Assembly (NCBI RefSeq): GCF_900090265.1
Contig: NZ_LT607752.1
Span: forward strand, 2,852,001 to 2,916,000
Source of the DNA: Micromonospora rifamycinica
GTDB taxonomy: Bacteria; Actinomycetota; Actinomycetes; Mycobacteriales; Micromonosporaceae
Length of the DNA: 64,000 bases
Reading direction: 5' to 3'
Below the pieces are notes generated by a model. The model was not told the origin of the DNA. It did not search any database and was given only the letters and a program-made list of their open reading frames with translations. Below are positions 44,599 to 56,814 of this stretch, piece by piece (position 1 is the stretch's first letter; every line of letters begins with the position of its first letter). The translations under genes and the position numbers were made by a program.

Positions 44599-46197
44599 CT
44601 ACTCGTCGCGCAGGTCCGCCGCGCTGGCGGCGGTCGCCCCGATCGAGTCGGCCGCCGAGGTGAGCAGGTCCGCGCCGAGCGCCTGGTCGACGGTGAGGGT
44701 CATCAGCGTCTCGCCGCCGGCCTCCCGACGGGCCACCTGCATGGCGGCGATGTTGATGCCGGCCTCGCCGAGCAGCGTGCCGACGGTGCCGACCACACCG
44801 GGCCGGTCGGCGTAGCGCAGGAAGAGCAGGATGCCCTCCGCGCCGATCTCCACGTCGAACCCGTCCACCTCGGTGAGCTTGAGGACGTCCCGGGCGCCGG
44901 TGTGGGCGACCGTGCCGGAGACGCTGACCGTGCGGCCGTCGGGCAGCGCGCCCCGCACCGTGACCAGGTTCGGGTGGTCGGCCGTCTCGGCCTGGGTGAC
45001 CAGGGCCACCTCGACGCCCCGCTCCGCGGCCAGGTGCGGCGCGTTGACGTAGGTCACCTGCTCCTCGACCACCGAGCTGAACAGCCCCTTGGTGGCGGCG
45101 AGCTTGAGCACCGACACGTCGTGGTTGACGATCTCGCCGCGTACCTCGACGGTGACGCTGGCGGCCACCCCGCCGGCCACCGCGGTGAACGCCCGGCCCA
45201 GCTTCTCGGCCAGCGGCAGCAGCGGCCGGACGTCCTCGGCGACGACGCCGCCGGCCTGCACGTTCACCGCGTCCGGCACGAACTCGCCCTGCAACGCCAG
45301 CTTGACGCTCTTGGCCACGGCCAGCCCGGCCTTGTCCTGCGCCTCGTGGGTGGAGGCGCCCAGGTGCGGGGTGGCCACCACGTTGTCGAAGGCGAACAGC
45401 GGCGAGGAGGTGCACGGCTCCTTGGCGTACACGTCGACGCCGGCGCCGGCGACCCGGCCCTCGGCGATCGCGTCGGCCAGCGCCTGCTCGTCGACCAGGC
45501 CACCGCGGGCGGCGTTGACGATCCGGACGCCCGGCTTGACGATCGCCAGCTCCTTCTCGCCGATCAGGCCGACCGTCTCCGGCGTCTTCGGCAGGTGGAT
45601 GGAGATGAAGTCGGCCTCCCGCAGCAGCTCCTCCAGCCCCACCAGGCGGACGCCGAGCTGGGCGGCGCGGGCCGGCTGGATGTAGGGGTCGTACGCGATC
45701 AGCCGGGTGCCGAAGGCGGCGATCCGGGACGCGAACAGCACGCCGATCCGGCCGAGGCCGACCACGCCGACGGTCTTGCCCTGCAACTCGACGCCGGTGT
45801 ACTTGGACCGCTTCCACTCGCCGGCCTTGAGCGCGGCGCTGGCGCTGGCGGTGTTCCGCGCGACGGCGAGCAACAGCGCGACGGCCTGCTCGGCGGCGGA
45901 GACGATGTTGGAGGTGGGGGCGTTGACGACCATGACACCCCGTGCGGTCGCGGCCGGGACCTCGACGTTGTCCAGCCCGACGCCGGCCCGGGCGACCACC
46001 TTCAGGCGCGGCGCGGCGGAGATCGCCTCGGCGTCGATCTGCGTGGCACTGCGCACGATCACCGCGTCGGCCTCCGCCAGCGCGGAGAGCAGGGCGGGAC
46101 GGTCGGTGCCGTCGACGTGGCGCACGTCGAAGTCGTGCGCGAGCACCTCGATGGCGGCGGGAGCGAGTTCTTCGGCGATCAGTACGACAGGATTCAT
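44599..46197 (-). CDS. serA: D-3-phosphoglycerate dehydrogenase
   Basis: 532 residues. First enzyme of serine synthesis; oxidises 3-phosphoglycerate with NAD+. Domains: substrate/nucleotide core with KTVGVVGLGRIGVLFASRIA, VNAARGGLVDEQAL and TPHLGASTHEAQDKAG (catalytic His); an intervening ASB domain (~320-450) of the long type I enzymes; and a C-terminal ACT domain (ILLFLRYADRPGVVGTVGTL, then LLGEAGINIAAMQV) for serine feedback. Length matches the mycobacterial long form. The ATG at 46197 follows gagga. Stands alone. Confidence 0.97.
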   Translation of the reverse strand: MNPVVLIAEELAPAAIEVLAHDFDVRHVDGTDRPALLSALAEADAVIVRSATQIDAEAISAAPRLKVVARAGVGLDNVEVPAATARGVMVVNAPTSNIVSAAEQAVALLLAVARNTASASAALKAGEWKRSKYTGVELQGKTVGVVGLGRIGVLFASRIAAFGTRLIAYDPYIQPARAAQLGVRLVGLEELLREADFISIHLPKTPETVGLIGEKELAIVKPGVRIVNAARGGLVDEQALADAIAEGRVAGAGVDVYAKEPCTSSPLFAFDNVVATPHLGASTHEAQDKAGLAVAKSVKLALQGEFVPDAVNVQAGGVVAEDVRPLLPLAEKLGRAFTAVAGGVAASVTVEVRGEIVNHDVSVLKLAATKGLFSSVVEEQVTYVNAPHLAAERGVEVALVTQAETADHPNLVTVRGALPDGRTVSVSGTVAHTGARDVLKLTEVDGFDVEIGAEGILLFLRYADRPGVVGTVGTLLGEAGINIAAMQVARREAGGETLMTLTVDQALGADLLTSAADSIGATAASAADLRDE

Positions 46198-46630
46198 CGG
46201 TCCTCGTAGACGTCGTCTTAGGTCGGCCGGGGCGACCGGGCGCCGCGATGCGCCCTGCGCCGATCCGAGCCATGGCCGTCAGGTGCCGGTCACGCACCCC
46301 ACCAAGGATGGTAGGGGCCGCCCCGGTCGGCATGCCCCGGAGTACGGGGTGAGCGCCCTCACACAGCGTTGTCGCACGCCGGTCATCCGCCGTTCATCCG
46401 GCCCGTCGACGCGCGGCGCGGGCGCGCCGGGGCCGGTGAGGCATCGATCACCCCGTCCCGCCAGGTGAACCAGGCCCTGCGCACGGCGCACGTGCCCGAT
46501 GCACCCGCCACCGTGACCGCCCATGTGCGCGGCCCGCGCGGCCACGCGGACCCGTGCGGCACGCGGCACACCCGGCACGAGCGCACGCCCGGCACGAGCG
46601 GCACGAGCGGCACGCAGTATGGGCGGCAAC

Positions 46631-46750
46631 GCGGCACGCGGGCCACGCAGCCTGGGCGGCACGCGGGCCACGCAGCCTGGGCGGCACGCGGGCCACGCAG
46701 CCTGGGCGGCACGCGGGCCACGCAGCCTGGGCGGCACGCGGGCCACGCAG
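46631..46750. repeat. 25-bp tandem repeats, 4.8 copies
   Basis: Units begin at 46631, 46656, 46681, 46706 and 46731 with exact 25-bp period (gcggcacgcgggccacgcag then cctgg); the last is cut after 20 bp. Copies are identical, so expansion is recent. The period is not a multiple of three. Confidence 0.92.
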
Positions 46751-46928
46751 CACGTGCGCCCATCGCGGGCCCGTCCGGTATGCCGGTACATGCGGCCACG
46801 CAGTGCGTGCCGTCATACGGAGCCTTACCGCCCTACAGCATGTGCGACATGCGTTATGCGGCCATGCGGAACCTTGCGGCCACGGACACGTGCGGTGCGC
46901 TGCGACGGCCGCTCACCCCTGGTTACAC

Positions 46929-46982
46929 AGAGAGCGGTATGCCTGACAGGCATAAATATGCCTGTCAGGCATACCGCTCTCT
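46929..46982. promoter_or_regulatory. Near-uninterrupted 54-bp palindrome of two nested operator-like sites
   Basis: Arms of 26 bp (46929-46954 and 46957-46982) are perfectly complementary around a central aa. Each arm contains its own smaller palindrome, tatgcctgacaggcata and tatgcctgtcaggcata, which resemble TetR-type operators. No regulator gene is adjacent. It could be a double operator, a cruciform or an RNA hairpin. Confidence 0.6.
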
Positions 46983-47059
46983 CCCGGGATAATGGTCAGC
47001 CGCGACACGCGCCCGACGAAGGCGACGACCAGAGCAGCCCGCCAACCGCCCATCCCGCG

Positions 47060-47177
47060 GCAGGCTCAACGCGCCGCGCACCCGACCCGCCGCAGGCTCA
47101 ACGCGCCGCCGCGTATCCAACCCGCGGCAGGCTCAACGCGCCGCCGCGTATCCAACCCGCGGCAGGCTCAACGCGCC
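47060..47177. repeat. 32-35 bp repeats, four copies
   Basis: gcaggctcaacgcgcc begins at 47060, 47092, 47127 and 47162; the last three units are spaced 35 bp and share cgcgtatccaacccgcg between them. Non-coding, upstream of nothing on this strand. Confidence 0.85.
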
Positions 47178-47334
47178 GAGGGCTCAGCAGGCGGATGCCC
47201 AGCGGGGCGCGAGCACCGCGGGGTGGCCAGTGAGCGAGCACCGGGCGGATGCCCAGCGGGCCGAGCGCCCAGCCAGGGGCTCGGCCCGCCGGGTGCCTAC
47301 CGGGTGCCTACCGGGAGTCGGCGCGGCGGGTGGA

Positions 47335-48996
<1,662 letters not shown>

Positions 48997-49001
48997 TCAT
49001 G

Positions 49002-50888
49002 TCAGATGTCGTCCTCGTCGAACGTCGGGCGGACGCCCCGGGCGAACATGATCTCGTCGTTGCTGGTGCCGGCGGCGACCATCGGCCAGACCATCGCGTC
49101 CTTGCCGACCACGAAGTCGATCACCACCGGGGCGTCGGTGATCGCCATCGCCGCCTCGATCGTCTTGTCGACGTCGGCGGCGTTCTCGCAGCGTAGGCCG
49201 ATGCAGCCGAGCGCCTCGGCCAGCTTGACGAAATCCGGGATGCGGTGCTTGTGGGTGCCCAGCTCGGTGTTGGAGTAGCGCCCCTCGTAGAACAGGGTCT
49301 GCCACTGCCGGACCATGCCCAGGTTGCCGTTGTTGATCAGGGCGATCTTGACCGGGATGCCCTCCAACGCGCAGGTGGCCAGCTCCTGGTTGGTCATCTG
49401 GAAACAACCGTCGCCGTCCACCGCCCAGACCACCGCGTCCGGCCGGCCGACCTTCGCGCCCATCGCCGCCGGGACGGCGTACCCCATGGTGCCGAGGCCG
49501 CCGGAGTTGAGCCAGGTGCCCGGCTTCTCGTACGAGATGAACTGACTGGCCCACATCTGGTGCTGGCCGACCCCCGCCACGTAGATCGCCTCCGGGCCGG
49601 CGATCTCGCCCAGCCGCTTGATCACGTACTGCGGGGAGAGGGTGCCGTCGGCGGGCTCGTCGTAGCCCAGCGGGTACCGCTCGCGCAGGTCGTCGAGCTG
49701 GGTCCACCAGTCGGTCAGGTCGGCCCGGCGGCCGGCCTTCTGCTCGGTCGTCACCGCCGCGATCAGCTCGTCGATGACGTGCCGGGCGTCACCCACGATC
49801 GGGACGTCGACGTGCCGGTTCTTGCCGATCTCGGCCGGGTCGATGTCGGCGTGCACCACCGTCGCGTCCGGGGCGAACGAGTCCAGCTTGCCGGTCACCC
49901 GGTCGTCGAACCGGGCACCCAGCGCCACGATCAGGTCGGCCTTCTGCAGCCCGTAGACGGCGGCCACCGTGCCGTGCATGCCGGGCATGCCCAGGTGCTG
50001 GCGGTGCGAGTCGGGGAACGCCCCCAGCGCCATCAGGGTGGTCACCACTGGGATGCCGGTCAGCTCGGCCAGCCGGAGCAGCGGCTCGGACGCACCGGCC
50101 TTGAGCACCCCGCCACCGACGTAGAGCACCGGCCGACGGGCGCCGCCCATCAGCCGGGCCGCCTCCCGGATCTGCTTGCCGTGCGGGTGCAGGGTCGGCC
50201 GGTAGCCGGGCAGGTCCAGGGTGGGCGGCCAGGAGAAGGTGGTCGCCGCCTGGAGGACGTCCTTGGGGATGTCCACCAGCACCGGCCCGGGACGCCCGGT
50301 CGCGGCCAGGTGGAAGGCCTCGGCGAGCACCTGCGGGATCTCCTCGGCCGTCTGCACCAGGAAGTTGTGCTTGGTGATCGGCAGGGTGATGCCCTGGATG
50401 TCCGCCTCCTGGAAGGCGTCCGTGCCGATCATCGGGCGGGACACCTGACCGGTGATCGCCACGATCGGCACCGAGTCCATGTACGCGTCGGCGATCGGGG
50501 TGACCAGGTTCGTCGCGCCCGGCCCGGAGGTGGCGATGCAGACGCCGACCCGGCCGGTGGCCTGCGCGTACCCGGTGGCGGCGTGACCCGCGCCCTGCTC
50601 GTGCCGGACCAGGATGTGCCGCACCGAGGAGTCGTAGAGCGGGTCGTAGGCGGGCAGGATCGCCCCGCCGGGAATCCCGAAGACGACGTCGACGCCGAGC
50701 GCCTCGAGGGACCGCACCAACGAACCGGCACCGGAGACCGGGACCGGCCCGGACGGCCGTACGGCCGGGGTGGCCGCGGCGGCGGTGCCGCGCGGCGGGG
50801 TGGTGGGGTCGGCGTCGCCGGTCGGCTCGGTGACCGTGCGGGCCCGCCGGGCGGAGTGGGCGAGGGTCTCTGGCGTGGGTCTCGTCAT
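49002..50888 (-). CDS. ilvB: Acetolactate synthase large (catalytic) subunit
   Basis: 628 residues, first gene of ilvBNC. ThDP- and FAD-dependent condensation of pyruvate with pyruvate or 2-oxobutyrate, first common step to Val/Leu/Ile. After a ~45-residue variable N-terminus: [37 protein letters not shown] (catalytic Glu), [12 protein letters not shown], and the ThDP motif [18 protein letters not shown]...[13 protein letters not shown]. Preceded by a leader peptide and attenuator, 91-204 bp upstream. Confidence 0.97.
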   Translation of the reverse strand: MTRPTPETLAHSARRARTVTEPTGDADPTTPPRGTAAAATPAVRPSGPVPVSGAGSLVRSLEALGVDVVFGIPGGAILPAYDPLYDSSVRHILVRHEQGAGHAATGYAQATGRVGVCIATSGPGATNLVTPIADAYMDSVPIVAITGQVSRPMIGTDAFQEADIQGITLPITKHNFLVQTAEEIPQVLAEAFHLAATGRPGPVLVDIPKDVLQAATTFSWPPTLDLPGYRPTLHPHGKQIREAARLMGGARRPVLYVGGGVLKAGASEPLLRLAELTGIPVVTTLMALGAFPDSHRQHLGMPGMHGTVAAVYGLQKADLIVALGARFDDRVTGKLDSFAPDATVVHADIDPAEIGKNRHVDVPIVGDARHVIDELIAAVTTEQKAGRRADLTDWWTQLDDLRERYPLGYDEPADGTLSPQYVIKRLGEIAGPEAIYVAGVGQHQMWASQFISYEKPGTWLNSGGLGTMGYAVPAAMGAKVGRPDAVVWAVDGDGCFQMTNQELATCALEGIPVKIALINNGNLGMVRQWQTLFYEGRYSNTELGTHKHRIPDFVKLAEALGCIGLRCENAADVDKTIEAAMAITDAPVVIDFVVGKDAMVWPMVAAGTSNDEIMFARGVRPTFDEDDI

Positions 50889-50978
50889 GGCGGTTCAGGC
50901 CTTCGGCTGGAGTTGGGTGGAGCTGCTACGACAGGTGCGACAGGGGCGCGTGCCGCGCCCCGGGGTTCCGACGGCAAC

Positions 50979-51009
50979 AAAAACGGCCCTCGTGCAGATG
51001 CACGGGGCC
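50979..51009 (-). terminator. Attenuator terminator in the ilvB leader
   Basis: On the transcribed strand a stem of 11-12 bp with one bulge (arms 51009-50999 and 50996-50985) is followed by five U (50983-50979). A separate perfect 10-bp hairpin (51011-51020 with 51029-51038) sits directly before it, immediately after the leader stop. Typical attenuator arrangement upstream of ilvB. Confidence 0.75.
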
Positions 51010-51038
51010 AGCGCACTCTCGACAGCGGGAGAGTGCGC

Positions 51039-51092
51039 TCAGGTAAGTACTCGCAGCGACCGGTTCGACGACATGGGCCAAGCCTGACGCAT
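51039..51092 (-). CDS. ilvB leader peptide
   Basis: 17-residue frame MRQAWPMSSNRSLRVLT, ATG 51092 to TGA 51039. The end, Leu-Arg-Val-Leu-Thr, carries the branched-chain codons (ctg, gta, ctt) directly before the first hairpin, matching a ribosome-stalling control peptide. Ile codons are absent, so Leu/Val would be sensed. Its Shine-Dalgarno is weak. The GGDEF-EAL stop is only 35 bp upstream, so the ilvB promoter must overlap that gene's 3' end, unless transcription reads through. Confidence 0.65.
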   Translation of the reverse strand: MRQAWPMSSNRSLRVLT

Positions 51093-51127
51093 CTCACGCG
51101 ATGAGTCAACTGATCCCACATGTTGGT

Positions 51128-53539
51128 TCACGAACGGGGGACGCCATCCCCGGCGGGTGCCTCGTCAACCGGTCCGGCCTGCGCGGACTCACCCTGCGGG
51201 GGGCGTGGGGCGGGCACCGGCGGCGACGCGGGCGGATGGGACCGCAGCCGGGGCAGCAACGGCGACGGGGCCGGTCGGGGCGGCACCGGAGGCGGGGCCG
51301 GCGGAGCCGACGCCGGACGGGCACCCGGCGAGGTGGCCGCCTCCAGCATCGCCTCCAGGTGCTCGGCCGGCACCCCCCAGCCGAAGAGCGCGCCCTGCCC
51401 GAACCGGCACCCGGCGGCCACCACCGCGGCCAGCTCCGTCGGGGTGGTGACCCCCTCCGCGATCACCTCCAGGCCGAGCTGGTGGCCCAGCCGCATGACG
51501 ATGTCGACCATCGGGGCGAAGGCCGGTCCGTCCCGGCCCACCGGACGGACCGGCTCGTGCTCGGCGACCAGACTGTGGTCGATCTTGAGGATGTCGATCG
51601 GCAGCCGGCGGAGCTGCCCCAGCGACGAGTACCCCGCGCCGAAGTCGTCCAACGCGATCCGGACGCCGGTCAGCCGTAGCGCGGTCAACCGGCGGATCAG
51701 CTCGTCCAGGTCGGTGGCGACGGCGTGCTCGGTGACCTCCAGCACCAGCCGCTGCGGCGGCACGTGGTGGGCGCGCAGCGCCTCGGCCACCTGCACCACG
51801 TACTCCGGGGCGTGCAGCTCGTGCGGGGAGACGTTGACCGACACCCAGACGTCGTGGCCGTCGGCGAGCCAGCGGGACAGCTGCCAGCACGCCTGGTGCA
51901 GCACCCAGGCCCCCAGCTTGGCGATCATCCCGCACTCCTCGGCCAGCGGGATGAACTCGTCCGGGCGGACGTTGCCCAGCTCGGGGTGGTGCCAGCGGAG
52001 CAGCGCCTCGGCCCCCACCGGCCGCACCGAGGGCAGCGAGGCCACCGGCTGGAACGCCAGCCGCAGCTCGTCGCGTTCGATCGCGCCGCGCAGCTCGTGC
52101 TCCAGCCGGGTACGCCGGGTCAGCAGCCGGTCGTAGCTGCCGTCGTAGCGCTCGATCCGGTTCTTGCCGCGCTGCTTGGCGTAGCGCAGGGCCAGGTCGG
52201 CGTGGCGTAGCAGGCCGACCACGTCCGGGTCGCCGCCCTGCCCGGCCACCCCGATGCTCACCGACAGGAAGACCGCGCCACCGGCCTGGTCGTACGGCCG
52301 GCCGAGCACCCCCAGCAGCCGCTCCGCCACCGCGTCCGCCTCCGCCGGCCGCCCCCGCATCAGCACCGCGAACTCGTCGCCACCCAGCCGGGCGGCCAGG
52401 TCGCCGGGGCGCAGGTTGCCCCGCAGCCGCCGGCCCACCTCGGCCAGCACCATGTCGCCGACGTCGTGGCCACGCATGTCGTTGACGTTCTTGAAGCCGT
52501 CCAGGTCGAGGCCGAGCAGCACGCAGTCGGCCCCCTCGCTGGCACAGCGCTGCATCTCGCGCAGCAGGCCGCGCCGGTTGGCCAGGGCGGTCAGCGGATC
52601 GGTGTGCGCCAACTCCCGGAAGTGCGCCTCCCGTTCGGCCAGCCGGCCGGCGTACCGGCGGACGTCGTTGAGGGTGAGGTACTGCCGGGTGACCAGCGCG
52701 AATCCCTCCAGGCTGCCGGCGACGATGCCCAGCGCGTCGAACCGGCCGCCCTGCACGAGGTGGTACATCGCCGAGGCGGCCATCGCGAACATCGGGATGA
52801 AGGCGTACTCCCCGTCCCGGCGGATCAGGTCGATGTCGACCTGGCCGGGGGCGTCCACCCGGTGCACCGCGAGCGCCCCGGCGAGCAGGCCCACGGCGAG
52901 CAGCGCCATCCCGGTCACCGCCATCCCCGAGCCGCCCTGGCAGACCCCGGCGGCCACCACGAGACCACCGGTGGCGGTCGCGGTGATGCCGGTGCCGAGC
53001 ACGGCCAGCCGGATCCGGGGGCCGTCGGCGCGGGCCACCACCATCCCGGTGAGCCCGGCGGTGAGCGCCGCGGTCACCGAGGCGAGCAGGATCGCCGGGC
53101 AGGCGCTCGGCGTGCCCGGCCCGAGCAGCCGGGTCGGCTCCGAGAGGAGCACCCAGCCGACGAACCAGATCGAGGTGGCCACGATCAGCCCGTCGAGCAG
53201 CAGCCGGGCGGCGGCGGCCCGGGCCGCCATCGCGCCGGGCAGCCGGAGCAGCCCGGCGCAGAACGCCAGCCCGGTCAGCGCGGTGCCGACGGCGATCACC
53301 GACGCCCAGCCCATGTGCCGCCCGCGCTGGTGCGCCCCGTGCTCGGTCGCCCCGAGCAGCGCGACGGCACCGGCACCCAGGGTGACCAGGGCGATCGCGG
53401 CGGCCAGCGCGAACAGCAGGTGCGCCTGGCGGTGCGGCCCGCCCCGCCGCCGGGCCGAGTCGGCCAGCAGCGCGGTGGCGGCGGCGGCGAGCAGGCCGCT
53501 CAACACCGCCACGGCGACCATGCCCGGGGGTAAACGCAC
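51128..53539 (-). CDS. Membrane GGDEF-EAL protein (c-di-GMP synthase/phosphodiesterase)
   Basis: 803 residues from GTG 53539 ([15 protein letters not shown]). Eight or more hydrophobic helices fill residues ~5-300, forming a membrane sensor. GGDEF ~330-490: [11 protein letters not shown] intact, with RPGD five residues before it as a product-inhibition (I) site. EAL ~500-750: [53 protein letters not shown], so catalytic residues look complete. A Pro-rich cytoplasmic tail follows. It may make or degrade c-di-GMP, which controls BldD-dependent development in actinomycetes. Codon 3 is TTA, the rare bldA-type leucine codon; ATG 53521 would avoid it. Confidence 0.9.
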   Translation of the reverse strand: MRLPPGMVAVAVLSGLLAAAATALLADSARRRGGPHRQAHLLFALAAAIALVTLGAGAVALLGATEHGAHQRGRHMGWASVIAVGTALTGLAFCAGLLRLPGAMAARAAAARLLLDGLIVATSIWFVGWVLLSEPTRLLGPGTPSACPAILLASVTAALTAGLTGMVVARADGPRIRLAVLGTGITATATGGLVVAAGVCQGGSGMAVTGMALLAVGLLAGALAVHRVDAPGQVDIDLIRRDGEYAFIPMFAMAASAMYHLVQGGRFDALGIVAGSLEGFALVTRQYLTLNDVRRYAGRLAEREAHFRELAHTDPLTALANRRGLLREMQRCASEGADCVLLGLDLDGFKNVNDMRGHDVGDMVLAEVGRRLRGNLRPGDLAARLGGDEFAVLMRGRPAEADAVAERLLGVLGRPYDQAGGAVFLSVSIGVAGQGGDPDVVGLLRHADLALRYAKQRGKNRIERYDGSYDRLLTRRTRLEHELRGAIERDELRLAFQPVASLPSVRPVGAEALLRWHHPELGNVRPDEFIPLAEECGMIAKLGAWVLHQACWQLSRWLADGHDVWVSVNVSPHELHAPEYVVQVAEALRAHHVPPQRLVLEVTEHAVATDLDELIRRLTALRLTGVRIALDDFGAGYSSLGQLRRLPIDILKIDHSLVAEHEPVRPVGRDGPAFAPMVDIVMRLGHQLGLEVIAEGVTTPTELAAVVAAGCRFGQGALFGWGVPAEHLEAMLEAATSPGARPASAPPAPPPVPPRPAPSPLLPRLRSHPPASPPVPAPRPPQGESAQAGPVDEAPAGDGVPRS

Positions 53540-53649
53540 GACCCCAACTGTGCCGGATCGGCACCCGCCACGGGGTACCGGGTGTGCAACTGTTGGGACA
53601 CGGCGCGCGCGGTGGTTGCCGCCCGCCGGACGGTGCAAGACTGGTACCC

Positions 53650-55497
53650 ATGCCTGAGCTGCGGTCGAGGACCTCCACCCACGGTCGGACGATGGCCGGC
53701 GCCCGGGCCCTCTGGCGGGCCACCGGGATGACCGACGACGACTTCGGCAAGCCGATCGTCGCCATCGCGAACAGTTTCACCCAGTTCGTCCCCGGTCACG
53801 TCCACCTCAAGGACATGGGTGGCCTGGTCGCGGACGCGGTGGCCGAGGCCGGCGGGGTGGGGCGCGAGTTCAACACCATCGCCGTGGACGACGGCATCGC
53901 CATGGGCCACGGCGGGATGCTCTACTCGCTGCCCAGCCGGGAGCTGATCGCCGACGCGGTGGAGTACATGGTCAACGCGCACTGCGCGGACGCCCTGGTC
54001 TGCATCTCCAACTGCGACAAGATCACCCCCGGGATGCTGCTGGCCGCGTTGCGGCTCAACATCCCGACCGTCTTCGTCTCCGGCGGCCCGATGGAGGCCG
54101 GCAAGACGGTGGCCGTCGAGGGCGTGGTGCACTCCAAGATCGACCTGATCGACGCGATGATCGCCTCCTCCAACGAGGCGGTCACCGACGACCAGCTCGG
54201 CGAGATCGAGCGCTCCGCCTGCCCGACCTGCGGCTCCTGCTCGGGCATGTTCACCGCCAACTCGATGAACTGCCTCACCGAGGCGATCGGCCTGGCCCTG
54301 CCCGGCAACGGCTCGACGCTGGCCACCCACGCCGCGCGCCGGTCGCTCTTCGTCGAGGCCGGGCGCACCGTCGTCGACATCGCCAGGCGCTGGTACGACC
54401 ACGACGACGCCTCCGTGCTCCCCCGTACCGTCGCCAACCGCAAGGCGTTCGACAACGCGGTCGCCCTCGACGTGGCGATGGGCGGATCGACCAACACGAT
54501 CCTGCACCTGCTCGCCGCCGCCCGCGAGGCCGAGCTGGACTTCACCGTCGCCGACATCGACGCCGTCTCCCGCCGGGTGCCCTGCCTGGCCAAGGTCGCC
54601 CCGAACTCGCCGAACTACCACATGGAGGACGTGCACCGGGCCGGCGGCATCCCCGCCATCCTCGGCGAGCTGGACCGCGCCGGCCTGCTGCACCGCGACG
54701 TGCACGCGGTGCACTCCCCCTCGCTGGCCCAGTGGCTCACCGACTGGGACGTCCGGGGCGGCTCACCCACCCTGGCGGCGGTCGAGCTGTTCCACGCCGC
54801 GCCGGGCGGGGTGCGTACCGTCGAGCCCTTCTCCACCACCAACCGCTGGTCGACCCTGGACACCGACGCCGCGCAGGGCTGCGTGCGGGACCGGGAGCAC
54901 GCCTACAGCGCGGACGGCGGGCTGGCCATCCTGCACGGCAACATCGCGCCGGACGGCTGCGTGGTGAAGACCGCCGGGGTGCCCGAGGAGTGCCTGACCT
55001 TCCGCGGCCCGGCCAAGGTCTACGAGTCGCAGGACGACGCGGTCTCGGCGATCCTCGCCAAGGAGATCGTCGCCGGGGACGTCGTGGTGATCCGCTACGA
55101 GGGCCCGAAGGGCGGCCCCGGCATGCAGGAGATGCTCTACCCCACCTCGTTCCTCAAGGGGCGTGGCCTGGGCCGGTCCTGCGCGCTGCTCACCGACGGC
55201 CGGTTCTCCGGCGGCACCTCCGGGCTCTCCATCGGGCATGCCTCCCCCGAGGCGGCCTCCGGTGGCCTGATCGCGCTGGTCGAGCCCGGCGACGAGATCG
55301 TCATCGACATCCCGGCCCGGTCCATCGAGCTGAACGTGCCCGAGGACGTGCTGACGGCCCGCCGGGTGGCGCAGGAGAAGCGGGAGCGGCCGTACACCCC
55401 GCTCGACCGGCAGCGCCCGGTGTCCGCGGCCCTGCGCGCGTACGCCTCGATGGCCACCTCGGCCAGCGACGGCGCGTACCGTCGCGTCCCCGAGTAG
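53650..55497 (+). CDS. ilvD: Dihydroxy-acid dehydratase
   Basis: 615 residues from ATG 53650. Third common step of Val/Ile synthesis; Fe-S enzyme. Signatures: [88 protein letters not shown] and [20 protein letters not shown], with all cluster cysteines (NCDK, CGSC) present. The length is of the long E. coli-like type. Separate from ilvBNC, on the opposite strand; a terminator follows. Confidence 0.97.
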   Translation: MPELRSRTSTHGRTMAGARALWRATGMTDDDFGKPIVAIANSFTQFVPGHVHLKDMGGLVADAVAEAGGVGREFNTIAVDDGIAMGHGGMLYSLPSRELIADAVEYMVNAHCADALVCISNCDKITPGMLLAALRLNIPTVFVSGGPMEAGKTVAVEGVVHSKIDLIDAMIASSNEAVTDDQLGEIERSACPTCGSCSGMFTANSMNCLTEAIGLALPGNGSTLATHAARRSLFVEAGRTVVDIARRWYDHDDASVLPRTVANRKAFDNAVALDVAMGGSTNTILHLLAAAREAELDFTVADIDAVSRRVPCLAKVAPNSPNYHMEDVHRAGGIPAILGELDRAGLLHRDVHAVHSPSLAQWLTDWDVRGGSPTLAAVELFHAAPGGVRTVEPFSTTNRWSTLDTDAAQGCVRDREHAYSADGGLAILHGNIAPDGCVVKTAGVPEECLTFRGPAKVYESQDDAVSAILAKEIVAGDVVVIRYEGPKGGPGMQEMLYPTSFLKGRGLGRSCALLTDGRFSGGTSGLSIGHASPEAASGGLIALVEPGDEIVIDIPARSIELNVPEDVLTARRVAQEKRERPYTPLDRQRPVSAALRAYASMATSASDGAYRRVPE

Positions 55498-55535
55498 GCC
55501 CCCGGCGGCCGGGTGAGGTCCCGTCGCGTTGTCCC

Positions 55536-55564
55536 GGCGAGGTAGCGGTGTCCGCTACCTCGCC
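55536..55564 (+). terminator. ilvD terminator
   Basis: Perfect 13-bp stem (arms 55536-55548 and 55552-55564) with a 3-nt loop, 39 bp after ilvD and convergent with the next gene. Confidence 0.75.
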
Positions 55565-55665
55565 ACCACGGACGCCGGACGGCCTCCCGCGTCGGCGACC
55601 CGCGCGCATGCCGGGTGACGGTGGGAAGCTCGCCCAGGTCGGCGGACCCGGTCCGGCCACCCGGG

Positions 55666-56484
55666 TCACAGGGCGACGACAGCGTCCTCGGCGAACGTGA
55701 AAAGGCCGGCGTCGAGCGTGATCGTCTTGAGCTTGGTGCCCTTCGGCACGTCGAAGAAGACATTCGCGGTCACCGAGTTGCCCGGGTTGATCTCGTCGAG
55801 AAAACCCTGACCATCGCTGTTTCCGTAGATCCCCGCCTCCCCGTCGGCCTCGTACTCCCGGCCCTTGGAGTCCTGCGCGCTGAGGCTGCCGTCGGCGTGA
55901 AAGGTGTGCGCCCGCTTGGTGACGTTCTTGACCGTCACACTGACCTTGCAGAACGTGCCCTGCGCCTTGGTGTTGAGGAAATCGTTCCCGACCCGGGAGA
56001 TCCCGCACTTCACACCCTTGACGGTGAACTCGAAGTCACCGCCGCGCACCTTGTCGCCGATGCCCGGGGTTTTCGGCTTCGGCGGCGCGGGAGCCGTGGT
56101 CGTCTTGACCGCGGGTGCCGCCTTGCTCGTCGCCGGTGCTGCCGTCGTGTTGGCCGGAGCGGCACCGCTCTTCACCCCGGGGACGTCGCCACTGACGGCG
56201 GCGGCCTGGGGCTTCTTGTCGTCGCCGACCAGGCCCAGCACCAGTGGACCGCCACAGCACAACACCACGAACGCGCCGACACCGATGAGCGTGGGCAGCA
56301 GCCAGGAGGCCCGCTTCCGGGGCGCGGCGGGCGGCAGCGGACCGCCGGGCATCGCCGGGGAGAACTGCCCGGCCTGGCGGGGCGGCACCTGCGCGGGAGG
56401 CACCTGCGAGAACGGGGCGGTCGGTGGCGTCGACGAGTGGCCGAAGTGCTGCTGGTTCCGGGCAGGGTCATAGGGTGCCGTCAT
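55666..56484 (-). CDS. DUF4352-type membrane-anchored exported protein
   Basis: 272 residues from ATG 56484 (MTAPYDPARNQQHFGHSSTP), gggag upstream. A ~60-residue Pro-rich cytoplasmic N-terminus, one transmembrane helix (SWLLPTLIGVGAFVVLCCGG), an Ala/Thr/Pro linker, then a beta-sandwich domain resembling DUF4352/telomere-repeat-like folds (FEFTVKGVKCGISRVG, FCKVSVTVKNVTKRAHTFHAD, NPGNSVTANVFFDVPKG). Role unknown; related domains in actinomycetes face the cell wall. The C-terminal domain of the protein at 25593-27092 looks similar. The 330-bp region upstream (56485-56814) holds its promoter and an imperfect hairpin near 56540-56565; I see no gene there. Confidence 0.85.
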   Translation of the reverse strand: MTAPYDPARNQQHFGHSSTPPTAPFSQVPPAQVPPRQAGQFSPAMPGGPLPPAAPRKRASWLLPTLIGVGAFVVLCCGGPLVLGLVGDDKKPQAAAVSGDVPGVKSGAAPANTTAAPATSKAAPAVKTTTAPAPPKPKTPGIGDKVRGGDFEFTVKGVKCGISRVGNDFLNTKAQGTFCKVSVTVKNVTKRAHTFHADGSLSAQDSKGREYEADGEAGIYGNSDGQGFLDEINPGNSVTANVFFDVPKGTKLKTITLDAGLFTFAEDAVVAL

Positions 56485-56814
56485 CGAGTGGTTTCTCCCG
56501 GGTCTTGATCCATAGCAGCAACGCACCGAGCGAAGCGGCCCCCACCGTGCCATGGTGGCCCCGGGGCAATGGTCGGCCGGCCGGCCCGAGCCACCCGACG
56601 CTTTCCGGAGATAATTGCCAGCCCGTTGGATCGCCCTCAGACTTTCAGCCAAAGCTCGGGCTGGGCGGCTTCACCATCAGTTCCGGTAGGCACATCGGGC
56701 CGCCGACGACCGGCTGTCGGAAATCCGCCAACCCGTTTCCGGGCAATGCGAAAGCGCCAATTCCCCTCCCGTGACGAGGGCGCACCACCATGTGCCGCAG
56801 CACATGGGACGGCC

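Larger units (their letters stand above)
46198..47334. other. Long non-coding stretch between serA and ilvC
   Basis: 1.1 kb with no gene I can support: open frames exist on both strands but are low-complexity (Ala/Arg/His/Gly-rich) and cross tandem repeats of period 25, which shift frame. It contains the serA promoter side, two repeat arrays and a 54-bp palindrome, listed separately. Confidence 0.7.

Noticed and set aside
46369..46992. A 207-codon plus-strand frame in the serA-ilvC desert.
   Set aside because: Runs through identical 25-bp repeats and the palindrome, with low-complexity Ala/Arg/His composition and no domain; equal-length frames exist on the other strand.
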